Source: CAWBCR01 sp963787375 (GTDB lineage Bacteria > Chloroflexota > Anaerolineae > Aggregatilineales > UBA3940). From it: a stretch of 34,156 bases of DNA. The translations under genes and the position numbers were made by a program. Shown one piece after another: positions 27,611 to 34,156 of the stretch. The first letter of the stretch is position 1. The number at the start of each line of letters is the position of its first letter. Below the pieces are notes generated by a model. That model did no database searches. It was not told where the DNA came from and saw only the letters and a program-made list of their open reading frames with translations. Location: positions 1 through 34,156 of the forward strand of contig CAWBCR010000001.1 of assembly GCA_963787375.1 (NCBI GenBank), written 5' to 3'.

Positions 27611-27657
27611 GTGGTTCGCCCCCCTAATGGATGGGGGAATCCATTACGAGGAACCAC
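27611..27657. repeat. Two-tier inverted repeat in the intergenic region
   Basis: Outer arms GTGGTTC (27611-27617) and GAACCAC (27651-27657) enclose inner arms TAATGGAT (27625-27632) and ATCCATTA (27639-27646), all perfect. The inner loop is GGGGGA and faces a CCCCCC tract at 27619-27624, so an alternative C/G pairing is possible. It lies between divergent genes, with no T-run, and matches no RNA family I recognise. The remainder of 27530-27799 contains only the promoter described next. Confidence 0.6.
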
Positions 27658-27677
27658 AAGAGGTGGGGAATCGTCAA

Positions 27678-27705
27678 TTGTGTTGTATGGGGTGTGAAGT
27701 AGAAT
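27678..27705 (+). promoter_or_regulatory. Promoter of the LysM L,D-transpeptidase gene
   Basis: TTGTGT (27678-27683) and TAGAAT (27700-27705) are 16 bases apart, upstream of ATG 27800. The transcript would have a leader of about 88 bases. Confidence 0.55.
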
Positions 27706-27799
27706 GAGGTGTGGACAGCATGCCTGAGTCTGAACCGGTGACGATCAGGCCCGGCAACCCACACGATAGCGCAATCGGCCAGTGGCAGCAGGATAGCAT

Positions 27800-29023
27800 A
27801 TGATCTCCAAACAGGCGCGCAGATTTCTCATTGGCACAGCACTGGCTCTGGTAGCGACAGGGCTGGTATGGACACGACCCGCCGCCGCCCAGGGCATCAC
27901 CGGCACCAGGCTGGTGATCGTCGCCTGGGGTGATTCACTGCGGGAGATCGCCCAACGCTACGATACGACGGTTGAGGCGATTGTGATGGCCAACCACCTT
28001 GCATCGCCGGACCACATCAGCGCCGGGCAGCAGCTTGTGATCCCCGGCGGGGCGGGCGTGCAGTCGGCACAGGCCGCGCCGCCGCTCGACCCCGATGGGG
28101 CACACGTGGTGCAGCCCGGCGAGACGCTGTTCCGTATCAGCGTGAACTACGGCGTCTCGATGGATGCGCTGGTTGCAGCCAACGGGCTGGTTAATCCATC
28201 ACGCATCTATGCCGGGCAGCGGCTGATCATCCCCGGCAGCAGCGCCGGCAGTGCGACGCCCTCGCTGCCGCTGCAGCACGTGGTGCAGCGCGGCGACACA
28301 CTGGCGGAAATCGCGCGGCGTTATGGCGTGTCGATGTGGGCGCTGGTGCAGGCCAACAACATCAGCAACCCGTCGATCCTGTACGTGGGGCAGGTGTTGA
28401 ACATCACCAACAGCAGCACGTCGAGCGGGGAGCCAAGCAGCGCACCCACGCCCGCGCCTGCTACTGGCGGGCCTGTCAGCGGCGTGTATATCGTGCAGCG
28501 CGGGGACACGCTGGCGACCATCGCGTGGAAGTACGGGGTGACGTATCCCTACCTGATGCAGCTTAACGGGTTGACCAACGCCGACCAGATCTACGCCGGG
28601 CAGAGCCTGACCGTCCCCGGCGAGGGCAGCGCCCCGGCTGCGCCGCCCGATCCCGGCGCAAGCAGCCCGGAGGGCAAAGAGGTGGTCGTCGTCCTGTCGA
28701 CGCAGCAGGCGTACGCCTACGAGAACGGCGAGCTTCTACGCGAGTTCGTCGTCTCGACCGGCATCCCCGGCTTCCAGACGGTCACCGGGACGTACCACAT
28801 TTACCTCAAGCTCGTCTCACAGCGGATGATCGGGCCGGGCTATGACCTGCCCGGCGTGCCGTGGGTGATGTACTTCTACAAGGGCTACGGGCTGCATGGC
28901 ACGTACTGGCACAACAACTTCGGTACGCCGATGAGCCACGGCTGCGTCAACATGCGCACCGAGGATGCCGCCTGGGTGTTTGACTGGGCCCCAATCGGCA
29001 CGACGGTGACCGTGCGTTACTGA
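27800..29023 (+). CDS. LysM-repeat L,D-transpeptidase (YkuD)
   Basis: 407-residue exported cell-wall enzyme that would form 3-3 cross-links or attach substrates to peptidoglycan stems. A signal peptide (FLIGTALALVATGLVW, cleavage near AAAQG) leads to four LysM modules at about residues 35-82, 95-140, 155-200 and 230-275, each with the (G)DTL or GDSL turn and an AGQxLxIP end, separated by Pro/Ser/Thr-rich linkers. The YkuD domain covers about 293-407 with LHGTYWHNNFG (His366) and SHGCVNM, where Ser379, His380 and the nucleophile Cys382 form the active site. CAGGA lies before ATG 27800. LysM repeats should hold it to glycan strands. Confidence 0.95.
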   Translation: MISKQARRFLIGTALALVATGLVWTRPAAAQGITGTRLVIVAWGDSLREIAQRYDTTVEAIVMANHLASPDHISAGQQLVIPGGAGVQSAQAAPPLDPDGAHVVQPGETLFRISVNYGVSMDALVAANGLVNPSRIYAGQRLIIPGSSAGSATPSLPLQHVVQRGDTLAEIARRYGVSMWALVQANNISNPSILYVGQVLNITNSSTSSGEPSSAPTPAPATGGPVSGVYIVQRGDTLATIAWKYGVTYPYLMQLNGLTNADQIYAGQSLTVPGEGSAPAAPPDPGASSPEGKEVVVVLSTQQAYAYENGELLREFVVSTGIPGFQTVTGTYHIYLKLVSQRMIGPGYDLPGVPWVMYFYKGYGLHGTYWHNNFGTPMSHGCVNMRTEDAAWVFDWAPIGTTVTVRY

Positions 29024-29047
29024 GCAAACGAAACCGGCGACCTGCTA

Positions 29048-29443
29048 TCAGCGGCCTGACTTCTCGTCCAGCCGCTTCATGAAGCGCGCTACGTCGATGA
29101 TGAAGCGCGTGTGCGTCCCCTCGCCGATCTGCTCGTGCGCGTCCCACGCCTCGACGTGAAACGTCACCCTGCGCCCATCGACGGCGGTCACTTCGGCGCG
29201 GGCGCGCACCTGCTCGCCGAGCGGCGTGGCCGCCAGGTGGCGTACGTCGAGTGCCATGCCGACGCTGGCCTGCCCTTCTGGCAGTAGCGGGTCGATGGCG
29301 GCAACAGCCGCCGCCTCGATCAGCGCGATCATGGCCGGCGTGGCGTACACCTCAATGCCGCCGCTGCCCAGGTGCCGGGCGGTCTGCTCCACTGTGACAG
29401 TCGTCACTTGCTCGGCAGCCAGACCCGGATGTATGGTATCCAT
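29048..29443 (-). CDS. Hotdog-fold thioesterase, FlK-like
   Basis: 131-residue acyl-CoA thioesterase-like protein. The stretch ATPAMIALIEAAAVAAI is the hotdog helix. Thr35, Glu43 and His69 (in DVRHLAATPLG) are spaced 8 and 26 apart, the same as the Thr42, Glu50 and His76 triad of fluoroacetyl-CoA thioesterase FlK. Many relatives in non-fluorometabolising bacteria carry the same residues, so the true substrate is probably another small acyl-CoA. The gene diverges from the FAH-family gene across 108 bases. ATG 29443 gives the standard start; no clear ribosome site decides it. Confidence 0.87.
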   Translation of the reverse strand: MDTIHPGLAAEQVTTVTVEQTARHLGSGGIEVYATPAMIALIEAAAVAAIDPLLPEGQASVGMALDVRHLAATPLGEQVRARAEVTAVDGRRVTFHVEAWDAHEQIGEGTHTRFIIDVARFMKRLDEKSGR

Positions 29444-29551
29444 AGTGTTCTCCCAATTGAGCGAGCGCGATCAGGTTGATAAGCTGTGGCGTGCGCGCAC
29501 GATGAGCGCCGCCCCATTGTAGATCAGACCCGACGAGAGGAGCACATCATT

Positions 29552-30574
29552 ATGAAGCTGGTGTCTTACATCGATCAGCTCACAGACACCGGAGCACCAT
29601 CGATCCAGGTCGGCGCGGCGCTTGGCGACGATTGCATCGCTAACCTGCACGTCGCGCAGACCTGGGCGCAGGGCGCGCGCGGCTTCCGCGCCCGCGAGAT
29701 CCCGCAGACGATGCTGGGCATGCTGCGCAATTGGCCCGACGTCTACCCCCATCTGCGTGACCTACTGGCTGCGCTGGAAGGCGAGGACTGCCTGCACCTG
29801 AAAGGTTCAGGCCGCCAGCCGGTCGCACGGCCCGCCGCCGACATGATCCTGCTGCCGCCGCTGCCCAACGTGCTGAGCCTGCGCGATTTCTACGGCTTCG
29901 AGGAGCACGTACGCAACGTCTTCCGGCTGCGCGGCAAGTCGATCCCGCACGCGTGGTACCAGATGCCCGTGTTTTACTACGGCAACCCGTTCACCGTCAT
30001 CGGCCCAGACCAGGCGCTGACGGTGCCCGATAGCGGCATAGCGCTGGATTACGAATGCGAGGTGGCGTGGGTGATAGGCCGGCAGGGCCGCAATATCGAC
30101 CCCGAACACGCCGAAGAGTACATCGCCGGCTACACGATCATGAATGACTGGAGCCTGCGGGACGTGCAGTCCGAAGAGATGCAGGCAGGGCTAGGCCCGG
30201 CCAAGGGTAAGGATTTCGCTACGACGCTCGGCCCGGCGCTGGTGACGCCCGACGAGCTTGAGGACCGTCGAATAGGCAGTGGCACGGGGCTGGGCTACGA
30301 CCTGGCCATGACAGCGCGTGTCAACGGCGTAGAAACGTCGCGCGGGTCGCTTAAAGACCTGCACTGGACTATCGCGCAGATGATCGCGCGCGCTTCACAA
30401 GACGTAACGATCTTCCCTGGCGAGGTGATGGTCACCGGGACAGTGGGGACCGGTTGCCTGCTCGAAGGCGGGGCACAGGAGTCGGGCGAGTGGCTGAAGG
30501 CCGGCGACCTCGTCGAGCTGGAAGTCGAGCGGCTGGGGCGGCTGTCGACGCCGATCATTGCCTCTCAGGAGTAG
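29552..30574 (+). CDS. Fumarylacetoacetate hydrolase family protein
   Basis: 340-residue member of the FAH superfamily, metal-dependent enzymes that hydrolyse or decarboxylate beta-keto acids in aromatic and sugar-acid breakdown. The C-terminal FAH fold shows LDYECEVAWVIGRQGRNI (metal ligands of the Glu-rich motif), YTIMNDWSLRDVQ, GPAKGKDFATTLGPALVTPDE and GEVMVTGTVGTGCL. The N-terminal 90 residues form the usual variable domain. ATG 29552 follows GAGAGGAG; the in-frame upstream codon at 29486 is not supported. Orphan location, so fumarylacetoacetase, acylpyruvate hydrolase or 2-keto-3-deoxy acid activity cannot be told apart. Confidence 0.9.
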   Translation: MKLVSYIDQLTDTGAPSIQVGAALGDDCIANLHVAQTWAQGARGFRAREIPQTMLGMLRNWPDVYPHLRDLLAALEGEDCLHLKGSGRQPVARPAADMILLPPLPNVLSLRDFYGFEEHVRNVFRLRGKSIPHAWYQMPVFYYGNPFTVIGPDQALTVPDSGIALDYECEVAWVIGRQGRNIDPEHAEEYIAGYTIMNDWSLRDVQSEEMQAGLGPAKGKDFATTLGPALVTPDELEDRRIGSGTGLGYDLAMTARVNGVETSRGSLKDLHWTIAQMIARASQDVTIFPGEVMVTGTVGTGCLLEGGAQESGEWLKAGDLVELEVERLGRLSTPIIASQE

Positions 30575-30590
30575 CGCGAGCGGCTGATTG

Positions 30591-30619
30591 TTGCGGCGCA
30601 CTGCCCGGCACCGTACAAT
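30591..30619 (+). promoter_or_regulatory. Promoter of upp-wecA
   Basis: TTGCGG (30591-30596) and TACAAT (30614-30619) are 17 bases apart, 45 bases before the upp start. Confidence 0.6.
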
Positions 30620-30663
30620 CGCCGTGACTGCCTGCGACGACACCCACAAGGAGCAACCGCCCG

Positions 30664-31290
30664 ATGGAAGGTGTGCACGTCTCCGAGCATCCCCTGGTCA
30701 GGCACAAACTGACGCTGCTGCGCTCCAAAAAGACAGACCCGACCCTGTTCCGGCAGCTTGTCCGTGAGCTGGCGATCCTGCTGTGCTACGAAGCCACACA
30801 GGACCTCGCGCTCGACGACAAGACAGTCGAAACGCCGATGGGCAGCGCACAGGGCTATGAGCTGCGCGAGCGCATCGGGCTGATCCCGATCCTGCGGGCA
30901 GGGCTGGGTATGGTCAACGGGGTGTGGGAGATGATGCCCTCCGCCGAAGTGTGGCACATCGGGCTTTACCGTGACGAGCGCACGCTGCGCCCGGTGGAAT
31001 ACTACAACAAGCTGCCGGTCGACCCGCGCGTGCAGGTGTGCCTGATCCTCGACCCGATGCTGGCTACTGGCGGCTCGGCCACGGCCACCGTCGACCTGCT
31101 CAAAGAGTGGGGCGCAAAGCGGATCAAGTTTGTGGGGCTGATCGCCGCGCCAGAGGGGATCGCGGCGCTGCATGGCAAGCACCCTGACGTACCGATTCAC
31201 ATCGCCACCGTTGACGAGCGGCTGAATGACATCGGGTTCATCGTGCCCGGCCTGGGCGACGCTGGGGATCGCCAGTTTGGCACCGGCTAG
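30664..31290 (+). CDS. upp: Uracil phosphoribosyltransferase
   Basis: Salvages uracil with PRPP to UMP in the cytosol. The 208-residue protein is full length for the family (E. coli 208). It begins VHVSEHPLVRHKLTLLRSKKTDP, the classical Upp start, and has the GLIPILRAGLGMVNGV stretch, the PRPP-binding loop LILDPMLATGGSA and the C-terminal uracil-binding GFIVPGLGDAGDRQFGT. AAGGAG precedes ATG 30664 and a promoter lies upstream. The stop at 31288-31290 is one base before the ATG of the WecA-type gene, so the two form an operon; no uracil permease is linked. Confidence 0.97.
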   Translation: MEGVHVSEHPLVRHKLTLLRSKKTDPTLFRQLVRELAILLCYEATQDLALDDKTVETPMGSAQGYELRERIGLIPILRAGLGMVNGVWEMMPSAEVWHIGLYRDERTLRPVEYYNKLPVDPRVQVCLILDPMLATGGSATATVDLLKEWGAKRIKFVGLIAAPEGIAALHGKHPDVPIHIATVDERLNDIGFIVPGLGDAGDRQFGTG

Positions 31291-31291
31291 C

Positions 31292-32546
31292 ATGCCGCTG
31301 GGCGCTTACGGGCTGACGTTTGGCGCGGCGCTGGCGCTCTCACTAGCGCTGACGCCGCTCTCGATCTGGCTGGGGCGCAGGTGGGGGCTCGTCGCCGAGC
31401 CGGGCGGGCGGCGGCAGCATGCCGGGCGCATCCCGCGTACTGGCGGCCTGCCGATCTACATCGCGTTTGTGGGTGCGGTGTTGATCTCGCGGCTGTTCGT
31501 CATCAGTCCTGGCGAGGCAGCCGGCGGTCTGTCTGCCCGCGCTGACCATCGTGCGCTTCGACCCCAAGGAAATCGTCCGGCTGACGGGCCTGCTTCTTGG
31601 CGGGACGTTCATTTTCCTGGTGGGAATATACGATGATTGGAAGGAGCTGCCCGCGCTGCCGCAGTACGTCGCGCAGCTTGTGGCCGCTGGGATCGCCGTC
31701 GCCTTCCTGATCATCATCGAGTACGTCAACAATCCACTGACCGGGCAGCAAACCCCCGATTTCCCGTACCTGGTGACGGTCATCGCCAGCCTGTTCTGGC
31801 TGGGGCTGATGATGAACACTGTCAACTGGCTGGACGGGCTGGACGGGCTGGCGGCGGGCGTGGTGGCGATTGCCTGCGTGGTGCTGTTCGTTAACGCGGT
31901 GTTCCGCTTGCAGCCGCCGCAGCACAGTGTGGCGCTGCTGCCGGCGGCGCTGCTGGGCGCGACGCTGGGTTTCCTGCCGTTCAACTTCTCCCCGGCGCGG
32001 ATCTTCCTCGGATCGTCGGGGGCGTACTTCCTCGGCTTTGCTCTGGGCGTGCTGAGCATCATCGGTGGAGCGAAGATGGCGGCTATCCTGCTGGTGATGG
32101 GCCTGCCGCTGCTCGACGTGGTGTGGCAGGTCGTCAACCGGCTGCTGCACGGGCAGAACCCGGTCCGGGGCGATCGGGGCCACCTGCACTTCCGCCTGCT
32201 GGACATCGGCCTCTCGCAGCGGCAGATCGTGCTGGGTTACTACGTGTTCTGCGCGCTGTTCGGCGGGCTGGCGCTGCTAACTCCATCACGGCTGTTCAAG
32301 CTGATCGCCATTGTGGTGATGGGGCTGATCGCGCTGGTGGGGTTCGCGTGGCTCTCGCGACAGGGCAACGCTGAGGAGTCAGAAAAGGAGCGGAATAACC
32401 CGCTCCTTATGGTTTATGACCGACGTTTTGGGTTATCAGCCATAAGCTGTTGGCTACTTATACTCCAGTTCGCGGTTGAGCACCCGGCTGAAGATCGCCT
32501 CGGCAATACTGATCACCGCCATCATGAACAGGTCAATACCCAGTGA
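31292..32546 (+). CDS. Undecaprenyl-phosphate GlcNAc-1-phosphate transferase family (WecA/TagO-like, frameshifted)
   Basis: Polytopic glycosyltransferase of the MraY/WecA group that transfers a sugar-1-phosphate to a lipid carrier, starting an envelope glycan. The N-terminal part from ATG 31292 has GRRQHAGRIPRTGGLPIYIAF. The frame then changes near 31530-31545, where one base appears surplus. The remainder carries VGIYDDWKELP (Asp-Asp motif), NTVNWLDGLDGLAAG, the third loop and GDRGHLHFRLLDIGLSQRQ, the HLH signature of WecA/TagO. About 10 TM helices are expected. Homologues end soon after the last helix (WLSRQ, near 32370); the long hydrophilic tail to 32546 runs through a terminator and into the convergent gene, so a further small error or a missed stop is likely there. 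Confidence 0.87.
32385..32408. terminator. Bidirectional terminator between WecA-like and M50-like genes
   Basis: AAGGAGCGG (32385-32393) and CCGCTCCTT (32400-32408) form a nine-pair stem with loop AATAAC. The minus strand continues with TTTT, and the plus strand with TTATGGTTT. It lies in the open tail of the WecA-like frame. Confidence 0.8.
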
Positions 32547-33221
32547 CATCACCAGTGCGAAGCTCAGTCCCTGCGCGATCTGCTGTATCGGGCCCTGAAG
32601 CGCCGCCATCAACAGGATATTCAGGTCGAGCACCAGCAGAAAGACAGTGATCGCCGCCACAGCGCCGAACAACAGCCACCAGTTGATCTGGTCGTGCTCC
32701 TCCGGCATCATCGCGTTGGCGACGGCGAACACGAGGTACACCCAGAACCAGAAATCGGGCGCGGAGATGAAGACGTTGAACCCCTGACCAATGGTCGGTA
32801 GGTCGCCGCTGGCCAGCGAGGTCAGCAGCGCCTGCGTGTTGAAGCGGGCCGCGCCGATGAGCACAATCGCTGCTACACCCGTCACCAGCGGGACCATGCC
32901 AACCAGCGTCGAGCGCACCATGTCGGTCTTCTTGTCGATCTCGACCAGCCCTAGGCGGATCGCCCCGCCGCGCTGCTTCTCAGGCCACAACTGGAACTTC
33001 TTGATCTTGCACTGGAGGATTTTGGCCAGCACCCACTGGCTGGCCTCGTGCAGCACGACACCGGGTAGTAGTGCCAGGTAGTAGACCAGCACCGCGGCCT
33101 GCGGGTTGTTGGTCAGCAGCAGGCCCAACCCTTGAATGTGGCGGTGAACCCAGCGCTCGACCTGAAGCAGCGGCCAGATCGCCAGCGCGGCGACAATCCA
33201 CGGTACCAGCCAGCCAGGCAA
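32454..33221 (-). CDS. M50-like membrane protein with altered HExxH motif
   Basis: 255 residues with about six hydrophobic helices, resembling M50-type integral-membrane zinc proteins. LLPGVVLHEASQWVLAKIL at about 51-69 aligns with the zinc helix LHEnSHW of the family, but the second His is Gln62 (codon CAG), leaving His58 and Glu59. It may thus be a non-catalytic member. A charged cytoplasmic stretch (about 70-100, KKFQLWPEKQRGGAIRLG) follows, as in the related proteins. The start is TTG 33221, supported by GGGGGAG six bases upstream; no ATG is suitably placed. It follows tpiA by 36 bases and is probably co-transcribed. Family assignment is by motif only. Confidence 0.75.
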   Translation of the reverse strand: MPGWLVPWIVAALAIWPLLQVERWVHRHIQGLGLLLTNNPQAAVLVYYLALLPGVVLHEASQWVLAKILQCKIKKFQLWPEKQRGGAIRLGLVEIDKKTDMVRSTLVGMVPLVTGVAAIVLIGAARFNTQALLTSLASGDLPTIGQGFNVFISAPDFWFWVYLVFAVANAMMPEEHDQINWWLLFGAVAAITVFLLVLDLNILLMAALQGPIQQIAQGLSFALVMSLGIDLFMMAVISIAEAIFSRVLNRELEYK

Positions 33222-33257
33222 GATAATCTCCCCCTCTTAGCGATAGATCACGGGCGG

Positions 33258-34026
33258 TCAAGCCCCCTTGGCCTGCGCCGTGACGCGCACCAGCGTGATG
33301 AAGTCCTCGGCCTTGAGCGGGCCCCGCCGACCAGCCCGCCGTCGATCTCCGGCTGGGCCATCAGCTCCTCGACGTTCTTGATATTGATGCTGCCACCATA
33401 CTGAATGCGCATCGCCTGGGCGACCTCATCGCCGTACAGACCGGCCAGCGTCGCGCGAACCACGCCGCCGATGGTGTCGTTGGCCTGTTGGGGGGTGGCG
33501 GCCAGCCCGGTGCCTATCGCCCAGATGGGCTCGTAGGCGACGACGATGCCCTTCGCCTGCGCCACACTGATACCCTCAAAGGCGGCCTTCACCTGCCCGC
33601 TGACAAACGCTTGAGTCTCGCCGGCCTGGTTCTGCGCCAGGCTTTCGCCGACGCACACGATGGGCAGCAGGTCGTGGGCCAGCGCGGCTTTGATCTTCCG
33701 GTTGACTGTCTCGTCTATCTCGCCAAAATACTGGCGGCGTTCTGAGTGGCCGATGATGACCAGGTCGCACAGCCCCTTGAGCATCAGCGGCGAGACCTCG
33801 CCGGTGAATGCGCCCTGTTCTTCCCAGTACATGTTCTGCGCGCCGACCTTGACGCCGGAGCCTTTCAGCGCAGCGGCTACAGGGGCCAGCGCCACGAACG
33901 GCGGGCAGACGGCCTTCTCCGCGCCGGTTACATCAGCCAGCGGACCCTTGATCGCGTTGACGAGTCGAGCGCCTCGGCGACGGTTTTGTACATTTTCCAG
34001 TTGCCAGCCAGGATGGGCGTGCGCAT
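33258..34026 (-). CDS. tpiA: Triosephosphate isomerase (two frameshifts)
   Basis: Interconverts dihydroxyacetone phosphate and glyceraldehyde-3-phosphate in glycolysis. The start ATG 34026 follows AAGGAG and encodes MRTPILAGNWKMYKTVAEAL with the catalytic Lys. The frame is lost near 33961-33968 and resumes as LVNAIKGPLADVTGAEKAV. The main frame holds IIGHSERRQYFGE (catalytic His) and VVAYEPIWAIGTGLAA (catalytic Glu), and QYGGSINIKN for phosphate binding. Near 33318-33322 the frame breaks again, so the end LKAEDFITLVRVTAQAKGA with TGA at 33258-33260 is read only after adding one base; otherwise a basic tail runs to 33248. With both bases restored the protein is about 256 residues, the normal length. 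Confidence 0.94.
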
Positions 34027-34156
34027 GAATGTCTCCTTGTGGGTGCGAGAGGGCAAACAAGCAATCTGATTATAAGGTGGGTTGCCGGATGGCGCACCAC
34101 TATTATATCGCAGGCCAGGCGGCGGTCTGCGCCAAAAGGGGCACAGCACGCTGTGC
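34027..34156 (-). other. Upstream region of tpiA at the window end
   Basis: No gene is visible. On the minus strand two TATAAT-like -10 elements occur (about 34106-34101 and 34074-34069) without a well-placed -35. GCACAGC and GCTGTGC (34141-34156) form a palindrome followed on the minus strand by CCCCTTTT, possibly the terminator of an upstream minus-strand gene that lies outside the window. Confidence 0.35.

Overview
This GC-rich window looks like chromosomal DNA from a member of the Chloroflexota, probably Anaerolineae-like. That placement is inferred from gene content and style, not from a marker gene. It rests on a MalT-like LAL regulator, paired DUF58 and transglutaminase genes, a LysM/YkuD envelope protein, a NEW3-domain ABC cassette and a four-helix protein family I associate with that phylum. 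I saw no rRNA, tRNA, CRISPR array or insertion sequence.

Layout. 127-3876 (+): a DUF58 protein followed by a membrane transglutaminase. 3912-7596 (-): B12-dependent methionine synthase MetH, preceded by its promoter, a SAM-I riboswitch and an intrinsic terminator. 8021-11244 (+): malic enzyme (ME-PTA type) and a beta-hydroxyacid dehydrogenase. 11282-11986 (-): an SGNH hydrolase. 12207-17708 (+): a PlsC acyltransferase, a four-TM protein, a LAL/LuxR regulator and a C45 autoproteolytic hydrolase. 17733-18839 (+): a single tyrosine recombinase whose promoter is embedded in a perfect 13-8-13 loxP-like palindrome. 19031-22145 (+): a NEW3-domain anchored protein with an ABC ATPase and permease, behind Pho-box-like repeats. 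22317-25301 (+): LspA, glycine C-acetyltransferase (KBL) and an alpha/beta hydrolase. 25379-27500 (-): a NatAB-type ABC exporter. 27800-29023 (+): a four-LysM L,D-transpeptidase. 29048-29443 (-): an FlK-like thioesterase. 29552-32546 (+): an FAH-family hydrolase, uracil phosphoribosyltransferase and a WecA-type glycosyl transferase. 32454-34026 (-): triosephosphate isomerase and an M50-like membrane protein with an altered HExxH motif.

The genes are mostly core metabolism (one-carbon and methionine, malate, glycolysis, pyrimidine salvage) and envelope functions (lipoprotein processing, lipid acylation, polyprenyl-glycan initiation, peptidoglycan cross-linking), arranged in short operons closed by clear hairpin terminators.

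Two results stand out. First, the recombinase and its adjoining site form a compact Cre/lox-like module: each arm matches 9 of 13 loxP arm positions, the spacer is 8 bp and asymmetric, and the active-site spacing equals that of Cre. Second, five otherwise intact genes (DUF58, transglutaminase, MetH, WecA, TpiA) carry six single-base reading-frame breaks. Since several are housekeeping genes, consensus errors in the assembly are the likeliest cause; I annotate them as frameshifted genes rather than as decayed ones.
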